Positions 14,001-26,000 of a DNA stretch of 64,000 bases are shown here, piece by piece; within the stretch, counting starts at the first letter, position 1, and each line of letters opens with the position of its first letter. Origin of the DNA: Chlorocebus sabaeus (Eukaryota; Chordata; Mammalia; Primates; Cercopithecidae). The position numbers and the translations under genes were made by a program. Below the pieces are notes generated by a model. The model ran no database searches. It saw nothing but the letters and a program-made list of their open reading frames with translations, and had not been told where the DNA came from. The DNA is taken from positions 37,564,421 to 37,628,420 of the forward strand of contig NC_132929.1 in the NCBI RefSeq assembly GCF_047675955.1, in the 5' to 3' direction.

Positions 14001-17000
14001 CAATTCAAGATGAGATCTGGGTGAGGACACAAAAGCCTAACCATAACAACATCATTAGTCATTAGGAAAACGCAAATTAAAACTACAGTCGAGGAACATA
14101 TCAAATCCGCTTAAATGGCTAAAATTAAAAAGCCTGACAATATCAAATGTGGCAAGAATATGTAGCATCTGTAACTAGTGGTAGGAATATAAAATATTAC
14201 AACTTTCGGAGAAGTGTTTGCCAGTTTTTAGAAAAGCTATACATATTTACCCTATGACCCAGCAACTCTACTCCCAGATATTTAACTCAAGAGAAATAAA
14301 AAACATATCTCCACCAAAGACTTGTACAAGTATGTTCATAGCAGTGTTATCTGCAATAGCCAAAACCAGAAACCACAAACATATATATCTACAAGAAACA
14401 GATAAGACATTATGGTATATTCATACAATGAAAACAAAATAACAGTGTTGGTAGTAAAAAACAAAAAGAAATAAAAGATACGATTACCATAAAAATCAGG
14501 ATAATGGTTACCTTTGGAGAAGCAATGATGGAGGACGTAGGGGCTTCTAAGGTGACAGCAATATGCTAAATCTTGACCTTCATAATAATTAAACACTGTT
14601 CCCTTTTTAGTCAATGAAATAGGCAGTACATTTTGGTTTTGCTTTCTCTTTTATATATGTTATGCTTCACAATTTGAAAAAAATGTCTTAGGATAAAATT
14701 TTTTTAAGATTCTATTTAGCACTATAATAAGTACTTTTGTCAGGTTATTCTTACGTTCACTAAAACTACTTAAATCTAAAGTTGGAGGCTGGGCGCAGTG
14801 GCTTACGCCTGTAATCCCAGCACTTTGGGAGGCTGAGGATGGCAGATCATCTGAGGTCAGGAATTCAAGACCAGCCTGGTCAACATGGCGAAACCCCGTG
14901 TCTACTGTAATGCCAGCTACTCGGGAGGCTGAGGCAGAAGAATCGCCTGAACCCAGGAGGCAGAGCCAAGATCACATCACTGCACTCCAGCCTGGGCGAC
15001 AGAGCGAGACTCCATCTCCAAAAAATAAAAATAAAATAAAGTTGGAGAGAGAACCTGACTGAAAGCATTTAACCATTAAGTAGCAGAGTGGAATTGAAAA
15101 TATTTTTATTACTTAAAAAAAAATCAGTAACTCTAACCCAATTCAATCTAATATAGTATAATGAGACAAAATTCCTTTAAACTACTTAAATAATTACCTG
15201 CTTAGGTAAAGTTAGGTTGTGAGTACTCTCACTATAACCAATGGCAGTGAAGAGTTTATCTTTTTCCTCTGGAGTCATAAGGTCATCAATACCTATGAAA
15301 AAACATTTTAAGAAATTAATTGCTTCCATTTTACAGATATAACTAAAAAGACTAACCAAACTAACAAGTATCCTAAAATCAACAGACACAAATGTTAAAG
15401 CAAAATTGCCAGGTAATATCCGCTAATATACTACAACTTTGACAAAACATATTCTATTTGCTTGCTAAGGTCAAGAAAAGGCAAAGAGACACCATTAAGG
15501 AAATTCAGTTCTAATATAAAGATTTCAGAATTCCCTAAGTATTTTAAAACATAAGCGAAACTTGTAATTAAATATCTATGCAAAAGGTAACAAAAAATGC
15601 TAAATGTTGAGACCTCTAAATTTAAATTTTTTAATTTGACATAAATATTATTTCACAAACAAAAAATCAAAGTTTTATTTTAGTCTAAGTTTTATTTTAG
15701 ATAAACATAGGAATATTCCAGTTTGATGTGTCTGCTTACATATTTGCTATACTGAGCTAATTTATTTCAAATGTATTTCAAAATAAAATTCAACAGGAAG
15801 ATATAATTTACATAGTGGTTTTTTGTTTTTTGTTTTTTTGTTTTTCACTTAACACTGTACAATAACTTATCTGACTTGGAACTTACTTTCAGGAATCAAT
15901 GATTCTTCGTCCTTTTTCTTAGACTCTTTCTTACCCCAAAACCCACTAAACCAGCCTCCACGTTTCTCGCCTGTGTCAGCAGACTTTTTCCTTAATTTTT
16001 GCCCAGACCGAATCACCTAAAAAATAAAAATTAAAAAATTTACTTGAAGAATGTTGCCCTCTTCATTTTCAGGTATAGCCTGGAAAAAAATAATGGTTCA
16101 TTTTTTCTTTAACGCTACGTAAGATTGAACCAGTCAAGATCTTAAATGACGCTCACAACATAATTTAGTTAAATGTAGTCCCCCTGTTAGTTTATTAATA
16201 CTTCTCACACCAACTGATAGCATTTTGACGAGGCCGCATGTTATGAGCTATATAGTTAAGGTTCCAACTAAAATATTTCTAAACAACGTCACTTCCAAAT
16301 TTTTAAGTTAAGGAGCTACTAGAACTCCATGTTTATAAAATGAAAAGTTCCTTGAAAGGGAACACACCCAAAAAAAGTATTAATTTGAAACAATTATATT
16401 TCACAATTCATATATATTGCTGGCTTGCTAACTAAGACAATGGCAGAAGGAGGGATATAAATTAAAATAGTCCTTGAATCTCATTTCACCCTCTTTTTTC
16501 AACAAATCCTGACTAGATTTTCTATCGTTCCTTCTCTTTCCCACTTTTCAGAGAAATATAGACGAATAACCAAAGGCAGAAAACAGGGATAAAGAAAATA
16601 AAGGGGATAAGTAATTTAGATTCTACGTTCTCATTCCCTGAATAAGTAAATTTCAATAATTTTTCCACTTAAAGTATTTTAAAATGGTAGTGAATGGATA
16701 ACATATTATAAGCCTCTGTGTGTAATAAAAAGTGGAATAATACAAAAGAGAAGATGAAAGTAGAGTTGAATTCTATAGTAAAGAGAATAGGTTTGATTGG
16801 TGAATGTAAAGACTAAGGATGGGCAAAATGTTAAACTTTTGTCACAAGCTATGAATGAGCGTGTACATTTTCAAGCCCTGTTTGAAACTGCAAGAGGAAA
16901 ATGAATGACAAATCAGCTATTGTGGATACCACAGCTCAGTGGGATTCAATCCTTGCTGCACAAAAGAATCATCTAGAAGCTTTATGAGAAAAAATGTCAA

Positions 17001-20000
17001 AACCAAAGCCCCACCACACAACAATTAAATCAAATCTTGAGAGAGTGGGTTCTAGGTAGGCACTGTTTTTTGTTTTTTGTTTTTTTTTTAATTCCCCTGT
17101 GATTCTAATATGCAGCCAAGATTCAGAACCACTGAGATGACAACAAACTAGTTTCCTTCAACAGCAGAGATCATGATACAGAAAATTAATTGCTTCAACA
17201 GTTTCACAAGTAGATGAAACTGAGCTATTTTGGAAATGACACCCAATTAAATGTATATCATCTGAGTGTTTCCGCTTTTAAGAATCTTCTATGAATTCTT
17301 TTAGGGAAAATGCAACCAGAGACTTCAAATTTAAACCTCTTAGATACTGAGACTTAATAAATAGATTAATTTACAAATAGTTTTTATAAATCTAAATGCA
17401 GAAAAAGCTATAAAGCATTTGGATATTTTGTTAACATCTCTTTTAACCAAACTGATAGTTTTAAGTTTTAAAACGGCAGGCACTAAACTGTATTTTTTCA
17501 TTGTTACCATCTTCTTAGCTACCATAAAAATTATTCTTTATAAAAACAGATAATACATTTCTTTACACTTTGGGGGAAAGAAGTCTTTTTATTTTGGAAA
17601 AAATAAATTAACCAAAATTAACCTTTTTAAAATATCCTGATAAGAGACATCAAGATAATATGGCGACAAATCCCAACATTCAACTTCCTCCCAAATCTCT
17701 AAATATCTAATAACCTTTAAAAGAAAGATAAAGCCATTATTAGCATTAGCATTGAAACCTTAAAGGTGTGATCAGCACACTACAAATTTCAAGGAATTTC
17801 AAAATAAACTGAAAATTTTAGACATAATAAAGAGAAAAAGAGATGAATTAGTAGGAAAGCACACAATCAAAAATACTAATTTCAAACAATAAGAAAGGCT
17901 TTGAAGAAAATGAAGTAACAAAGAACAGTGAAGAAAAGTTTTCCTATGTTTGTCAATCCCCACTTAAAAATAAGAATTAACATTTAAAAATATGAAAGCT
18001 GTCACAGAACTATACACACACATCATACCGATGTCAAATTCTTGGTTTTGGTATTGTTCTATAATTACGTAGATGTAACTATTGGGAGAAATCGGGTGAA
18101 GGGTACACAGGACCTCTGTGAACTATCTTTGCAACTTATTATAAACCTATAGTTATTTCAAAACATATATACATATATGGGAGACCAAAACTAAATAAAA
18201 ATATATAAATGAGACCTAATATGAAGACGGATGCAGAGCCCTTTCCCTTTTCCTCAATTACCCTTTGTTGCCTTCACTTCCTTCTCTGTCCAACTAAGTG
18301 CCCATGGTAAATAACTTCAGCCAATCCTCTGCCTGCATTTTAAACTCTGGCCCTACATACTTTCCATTACAATGAAAAAAATCAATGTTAGATGGATCTA
18401 ATTGTATTCTCTTCTACATCCATCATTCTTTATCTATTGCATCTCATAATTAGTACTCTTTCTTCACTTTTTAAGCAACTGTAGCTGATATTAAGAATAC
18501 ACATTTAAGCTAAAGCAACTTAAGTCGTGGAGGATTAAAATTAAATTGATTCATTCCTCTCTTTCATAGGAACAATCCCCAGCAACAGTAAATACTTTCA
18601 AAATAGTCATACTTTCTGACCTAACAACTTGTACCTTGGGGAATTTGCCTGTGAGAAAATAAGGGATGTTTGAAAAAATGTAGAGATAAGGCTATTCATT
18701 GTAGAGTCACTTACAATTAAATATAACCAGTGAGAAATAGTGAAGCAAATTCTGGTATATGCACAGAGTGGAATACTATTCAGCTTTTTTTTTTTTTTTT
18801 TGAGATGGAGTCTCACTCTGTCGCCCAGGCCGGAGTGTAATGGCGTGGTCTCCGCTCACAGCAACCTCCGCCTCCCGGGTTCAAGCGATTCTCCTGCCTC
18901 AGCCTCCCGAGTAGCTGAGATTACAGGTGTGTGCCACCACACCTGGCTAATTTTTGTATTTTTAGTAGAGACAGGGTTTCACTATGTTGGCCAGGCTGGT
19001 CTCAAACTCCTGACCTCGTGATCTACCCATCTCAGCCTACCAAAGTGCTGGGATTACAGGCTTGAGCCACCATACCCAGCCTCTATTCAGCTATCTTAAA
19101 TGATGTCAGAAAAATGGTTCTGCTGGCATTGAAAATGGGCACCATAATTTTGTTAAAGAAAGAAAAGCAAGTTACAAAACCTTCTCTTGACTCCACATTG
19201 TCCACCACTTACTGCTCCATTTATCTGCTCTGCTTACAGCAAAGAATCATACTGTTCCTATTCAATGTCTCCCATTCCTATCAAGTTTCTGCCCACATTA
19301 TTCTATAAAAATTGCTCTCAAGTGACTTCTTTATTACTAATTTCAGTGAAAGTTTTAGTTCTATGGTGGCATAAGCCCTCTTCAAACCATCTAAAACTTC
19401 TGAACAAAATATAAAAAAGATATACCCGGGATTTTGAAAAGTAAGCAAAGCAGGCAAACAGTAGAAGGGGTCACAATTTGGAGAAGTGACCTGCACAAGA
19501 CTGAGTTTTCCATGACGTTTGTTTTTCTCACATGGTGTGCCCACCCCATCCCACACCACCACCATAATCTCCCATTTCTAATGTTCTTGCCCTTGACTTG
19601 CAACTAGTTTCTAAACAATAAAATATGGCAAAGGTAATAAAATATACTTGATTCTGTGTACAATGTATATGTTATGTATACAAGACTTTAGCGACCATCT
19701 TGCTGGAGTTTCTCCCTTCTTTTGAAGAAGAAAGCTGCCATGTTACGGTTTCTATGTTGGGAAGCCCATTAGGCAAGGAACTGAAGATGATATTTATAAG
19801 CTGAGGGCAGCTCTAGCCAGAAATCAACAAAAAACTGAAGCCTTCCATCCCACAGCCACAAAGAGCTAAATTCTGCCAAGGAAAGCGGATTCTCCATCAG
19901 TCACGTTTCAGATACCATAGTCCCAAACCAACATCTAGCAATATTTTAAAACCTTAAGCAGAGGACTCAGCTAACCCATACCTAGATTCTAGACCCAGAG

Positions 20001-23000
20001 AAACTCAGAGATAATAGCTATGTGTTGTTTCAAGCCACAAAGTTTGTTATATAGGCATAGAAAACTACTATACACGGCTCTGCCCTGAGCAAGGGCCTCA
20101 CCATGGAGCAGAGCAGAGGAACATGGAGCACAGTTGTACCGGCAGCTAAAACCCTGAGAAAAACTCCGTATTTCTGGCCAAGGAACCAGTAAATGGAGTT
20201 CATGAAGGCCAGAATGTATACGAGAAAACCCTGGCAGGGAAAGAGCTGGAGAAGGGGATTATCTCTTAATTCTGTATATGAACCTGTCCAAATCTCAGTC
20301 TAATACAAGCTTCACATATGTGAAACTAACCTAAACCAAAGTAGCAAAGGTTTTAGCCACCCCAACTAATATCAACCACCTGTGCAAGTCTCAAACTAAC
20401 CCCTGTATTATTCATGAGTAAAACAAACTCAAACTTACATACCAAAGGTTTAAAGAGCTGAATTGAAATCTGAACCACCATCCACAGAAGGCAAACACAA
20501 CTTACATTCAGAACCTAACTAGGCTGTACACTAACACAAAATGTCAACGTTTTCCAGAGCATTATAACAAGATTCAGAGATTATATAATAATCACAATGT
20601 CAAAAATACAATCCAAAATTACTTGACATACGAAAACAAACAAAACCGGAAATGTAACTAATTCTCAAGGGAAAGATAATCATCAGATGCCAACAATCAG
20701 ATAACTTCAATGTCTGATAGCTGGAACTATCAGAGAGCCACTGTTACCTGACATAAAGGCAAACACACTGGAAATTACTAAAAAGATTGGAATCTTCAAA
20801 AGAGAAATGCAAACTATAAAAAAAAAAAACTCAATAGTAATTTCAGACCTGAAAAATATATTATCTGAAATTAAAAATTCCCAAGATGGGTTCAACAGCA
20901 AAATGAAGATGACAAAAGGAAGAGAGAACTTGAAGATAGATCAATAGAAATTATCTAGCCTTAGAGAGAGAAAAAAGATTGCAGGACAAAAATGAACAGA
21001 GTACCAAAAGGTCTAAATACATACATATATATACACACACACATATACACATATATACACACACACATCTCTTATGTATGAATATATATATCTAATATAT
21101 ATGGGTATTTTCATCTTTGCCTATATTTTATATATTTTTATATATATATGCATAGAATATAAAATTAAGAGTCCAAACAATTAAGAGTACAAAAGAAGAG
21201 AATAAAAAGAAATTGGTGCCAAAAAATTACTTGAAAAATGTCATAGCTAAAATATCCCATATTTAGTGAGTTTAATGGTCAATTCTGTCCTATCTTAGTT
21301 AAAAAATCAGGTGCATCTTTCACAGTTGATCACTTTCTCTACCTTGAAATTCTTTCTCCACTTGAATTTGAAGGTGTTACATTCATACAGCTTCCCTACT
21401 ACAACTATGGCAATCCCTTCCTTTGCTGGTTCTTTCCCATCCCTCTGATTGTAACAATGGATGCTTTGGATCTTTGCAACCCTCCTCTTCTCTAGCTATA
21501 CTAATTCCTGAGGTGATCTCATCCAATCTCATGGCTTTAAAGAAATCCATGCGCTGACCCTTCCTACATTTCTATATCCAGCATAGATTCCTCTTCTGAA
21601 CTCCACATAATTGCCTACTCCATTGCCCCTCTGAGGTCTAAGAGCTAAAACATAATTAAGTCCCAAATTGAACTCCTGGTCTTCTCTCGTATCACTCAAG
21701 CTTGTTCTCTCCCACCTTCCCCCTCTTATTTGATAGCAAATCCATCCTTCCAACTGCTCCAGGTCAAAATATTTAAAGGCATTTTTTACTCTGTCTCCAA
21801 CAACTCACATCTAGTCAGTCAAGAAATACTGGCTGTACCCTCGAAGTATATCTAGAATCTGACCCTATCTCATCACCTTTATTTGCAACCATTTTCAGCA
21901 AAGCTACTGTCACCGCTCATCTCAATTATTTCAGTAGCCTCCTAACTGCTCTCCCTGTTTTCACTCTTGCCTTCCTTCCCACAGTCTGCTTTCAAAGCAG
22001 CCAGGATGAATTTTAAAACTTAAGTCAGATCATATCATCCTGTACTCAAAACCTACTATTGGTTTCCCAATTCAGAATAAGAACCAAAACCCACATAATG
22101 GCTTGTAGATGCTGCTACACAATCTGGCAATCTCCTCAACTCCCACGTGCAGCCCTCCCTTTCCTCTGCTACCTTTCTTCTCTGACCTCATTAACCACTA
22201 CTTTTCCCTCTCTCAGGACTCCAGTTAGTTTCCTCAATGAGCCAGGTATGTTCCAACCCCAAAACCCTTAAGCAGTTACACTTTATTATTTCTGCCTGGT
22301 TATACTTTTCCCTTAAATATCCTTCTGGCTGACTGCCCCATGTTCTTCAGGTCCTTGCTCAAATGTTTCCTTCTTAGTGAGGCTCTTCCTGACAACACTG
22401 TTTAAAACTGCAAATCATTATCACTTCCTAGCTTCAGCGCTCCTTGTATTCTTTCCTACTTTATTTTTATCGAAGTACTTATTAACCTTATCCCCTACTA
22501 CAATATAAATAAAAGATTTTTGCCTGTTTTGTTCATTTCTGCGGGCTAATGCAAACGATAATGACAATGAAAAAAATCATGTAGTCATTACTATGTGCAC
22601 ATAATAATTTAAGTGTTTTAAATGAATTATCAGGTACTCCTAACGATAATCCTAAGATGTAGGTTCTACTAATTAATCTCATCTCAAAAATCAGGAAACT
22701 AAGGCACAGAGGGGTCAAATTGCCCAAAATCATATAATTAATAGATGGCAAAGCTGAGATCAGAATCCAGACCACCTGACTCCCAAGTCTATACTCTAGC
22801 CATAATGCAAGCATAACAGAATAAATGAACAAGTGTACAGTTGACCCTTGAACAATATGGGTTTGAACTGCATGAGTACACTAATACTAGGATTTTCTTC
22901 TGCTTCTGCTACCCCTGAGACAATCCTCTTCTTCCTCCTCCCATTACTCAGCTTACTCAATGTGAAGATCTTTATAGTGATTGACTTCTACTTACTGAAT

Positions 23001-26000
23001 AGTAAATATATTTTCACTTCCTTCTAATTTTCTTAACAACATTTTCGTTTCTCTGGCTTACTTTATTGTAAGAATACAGTGTATAATACATACAACATTT
23101 AAAAATATGTGTTAATTGACTGTTATCAATAAGGCTTTCAGTTAACAGTAGGCTATCAGTAGTTAAGTTTTTGAAGAATCTAAAGTTATACACAGGCTGA
23201 GAACAGTGGCTCATGCTTGTAATACCAGCACTTTGGGAGGCCAAGGTGGGTGGATCACCTGAGGACAGGAATTCAAGACCAGCCTGGCCAGTCTGGTGAA
23301 ACCCCATCTCTACCAAAAATACAAAAATTAGCCGGGCATGGTGGCACATGGCTCTAGTCCCAGCTACTCAGGAGGCTGAGACAGGAGAATGGCTTGAAAC
23401 CTGGGAGGCAGAGGTTGCAGTGACCCAAGATTGCGCCCCTGCACTCCAGCCTGGGCAACAAAGCAAGACTCTATCTCAAAAAAAAGAAAAGTGAAGGTAG
23501 TTATACACAAATTTTTAATCATGCGGGAGCTTGGTATCCCTAACCTTCAGGTTGTTCAAGGGTCAACTGTATATGCCTTAATCTCATTTAAAAGTATGAG
23601 TAAGTATATGGACATCTATAACTATAAAAAGGACTAAAAGGATATACAGAAAGGTATTAACAGTAGTTACTTTTCGTTTCGGAGATGATTGTTTTTGTTT
23701 TATCTATATTTTCTAACTTTTCTACAATGAGTTATATTGCATTTGTAATTTATTTTTTTAATTACCAAAAAGTCATGTTACAGAATCTTAGAAATGACAT
23801 GGAACATTGCACACAAGGCAACAATAAATAAGCAGTTATAAAACATTATCAGTAGATCATTTCCAATTTCAGAAAGGAAAAAACGAAAGTGAAGGAAAGG
23901 GAAGGAAGAAAGAAAGGAGAAAAGAAAGAAGAAAGGGAGAGAAGGAAGAAGGAAGGAAAGGAAGAGGAACAAAGAAAAAGTTACAAAAAAAAAAAAAGAG
24001 AGAGAGAGAGAAAAAAAGCACAAATAAGCAGGTATATAAGCATGGGAGAAAAACTGGTAGCCAAAATGATAACAGTAGTATTCTAAGTTGTTAGGATTAT
24101 AGATGTCTTTTATTTACTTTATTTTTAGAGTTTTTCAGATTTTTCATTATAGAATTGTGTAAGTGGCCAGGCGCGGTGGCTCACGCCTGTAATCTCAGCA
24201 CTTTGAGAGGCCGAGGTGAGCGGATCACCTGAGGTTAGGAATTCAAGACCAGGCTGGTCAACATGGTGACAACCCGTCTCTACTAAAAATACAAAAAAAA
24301 ATTAGCTGGGCGTGGTGGCACGCATCTATGATCCCAGCGACTCAGGAGGTTGAGGTAGGAAAATCACTTGAACCCGGGAGGCGGAGGCTGCAGTGAGCCA
24401 AGATCATGCCATGGCATCCCAGCCTGGGAGACAGAGTGAGACTCCATCTCAAAAAAAAAAAAAAATTAAGGTTTTTTTCCCCCTTCATGTTAGTGGCTTT
24501 TTTTCAGTACTCCAGTTTCTGTTCTCCTGAGACTAAATTAAGCAATAAAAACCTCAACTCATGAAACTTCAATTTCTTGATCCTAGGTTTAAAAGGGGGT
24601 ATTAACATGTTTAAAACATAAAATCAGCTAATAAAGATGATTACCTCAACTTGTGCTTGTTGCCTTGCTAAAATTATGTTGAAAACATCTAGAGTCTTCT
24701 CCAAGTCCTGTAAAAAACAGAGAGGCACTAGTAAACAAGAAATTTAATCATTAGATAAAACAAGAAATTTAATCATTCTTTTATCATTAGATAAAAGAAA
24801 TGTTTCTTTTATGATTTCTAGGCATATCTAGTCCATTATCAGTACCTGTGACCTAATGATACTATTAGTATAAATCTGAATGTATTCTAGACTTTTAAGT
24901 TTTTTAATTTTTTACAGAAAGAAAATAAGTTTTCCAAGAAAATAAATCCTCATTAAATACACATGAAAACAAGAATATTTATGAAGGGGACCTGTTTTAC
25001 ATATCATCCTTACAATTTTTACTTCTTACTCCCCCCATTCTTATTATCATATAGCCATTGTACTAAGGGTGCCATTACAAAACACATAATATTTAAGAAT
25101 GTAAAATTCTGCAAAACAATAAGTAGGCTAAAGTAGAAACTGATTTGAGGCATTTACATAAAAGTACGTTAACCGGGTGACCTGTGTTCTAAGTGCTTTA
25201 TGTGCTGTCTCATACAATTCTCACAACTCTGTAAGACAGATATCGTTACCATTTTATATATGAGAACAAGACACTAGACCTGGGAGTTTGAGAAACTTGT
25301 GTCCATAATCAGAAGGACACTTGGTAAATATCCAAGTCAGTACTTGAACCCAAATCCATCTGACTCTAATACCTACGCTTTTTCTAATATTTCACACTAT
25401 TTCAGAAAAATAGTAATTCAACTCATAAAAATAGTAATTCAACTCATTTTTCAAATTATGAATCATTGGTAGAAATAGTTCTATAACTGAAATCAGAAGA
25501 CATTAAGCATATTATGTATCCAGTGTGATTCTACCTTTTATTTTTTTTTTTTTTATTTTTTTTTTTTCTTGAGATGGAGTTTTGCTCTTGTTGCCCAGGC
25601 TGGAATGCAATGGCGGGATCTCGGCTCACTGCAACCTCCACCTCCAGGTTCAAGCAATTTCCTGTCTCAGCCCCCCGAGTAGCTGGGATTACAGACGCCC
25701 ACCACCACGCCCAGCTAATTTTTAAAATATTTTTAGTAGAGACAGAGTTTCACCATGTTGGCCAGGCTGGTTTCCAATTCCTGACCTCAGGTGATCTGCC
25801 TACCTCAGCCTCCCAAAGTGCTGGGATTACAGGTGTGAGCTACCGCGCCCAGCCGTGTTTCTAACTTTTAAACGGGGGTAGATAAGACCTCTTCTTTCCC
25901 AAGAAGTAAAAGTTTTTTATAAATAATATTTGAAGCATTTTGAAAAGCTACTACCATATAAATACAGGATGTTTACTAACAAAACAAGATATAGCTATCT

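Larger units (their letters stand above)
10690..14700 (+). mobile_element. Old L1 (L1M-type), interrupted several times
   Basis: Pieces in order: a probable 5' UTR/ORF1-like part (10690-12050, least certain), ORF2 text at 12160-12320 (cagattcaatgtaatctcta), 12630-12680, 13046-13665 (gtttctaggaagaatacata) and 14050-14440, then a 3' UTR to about 14700. It is interrupted by a CA-rich repeat, an Alu and two LTRs. All frames are broken. Antisense to VPS13C. Confidence 0.65.
9949..15197 (-). other. VPS13C intron 18
   Basis: 5.2 kb composed almost entirely of repeats: the duplication copy, an Alu (10208), a complex CA-rich repeat (10995), a long old L1 (about 10690-14700) carrying an Alu and two MaLR LTRs, and a further Alu (14787). 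Confidence 0.85.
16017..24644 (-). other. VPS13C intron 16
   Basis: The largest complete intron in the window (8.6 kb). In order it holds MER5A-like, L1M, Alu, L2, MLT1-like, L1M, AT/CA microsatellite, L2, MIR, Tigger with Alu, a purine tract and an Alu. No recognised element in 16017-16935 or 17140-17990. Confidence 0.85.

Noticed and set aside
12680..14047. Possible MaLR provirus with two LTRs
   Set aside because: The sequence between the LTRs is L1 ORF2 that continues the host L1, not retroviral interior.
22533..22832. 99-codon minus-strand ORF in intron 16
   Set aside because: Overlaps a reverse MIR and the start of the Tigger element. No similarity recognised and no splice or codon signal.
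23778..24086. Lys/Glu-rich plus frame and Phe/Leu/Ser-rich minus frame over the purine tract
   Set aside because: Low-complexity by-product of (GGAA/GA)n.
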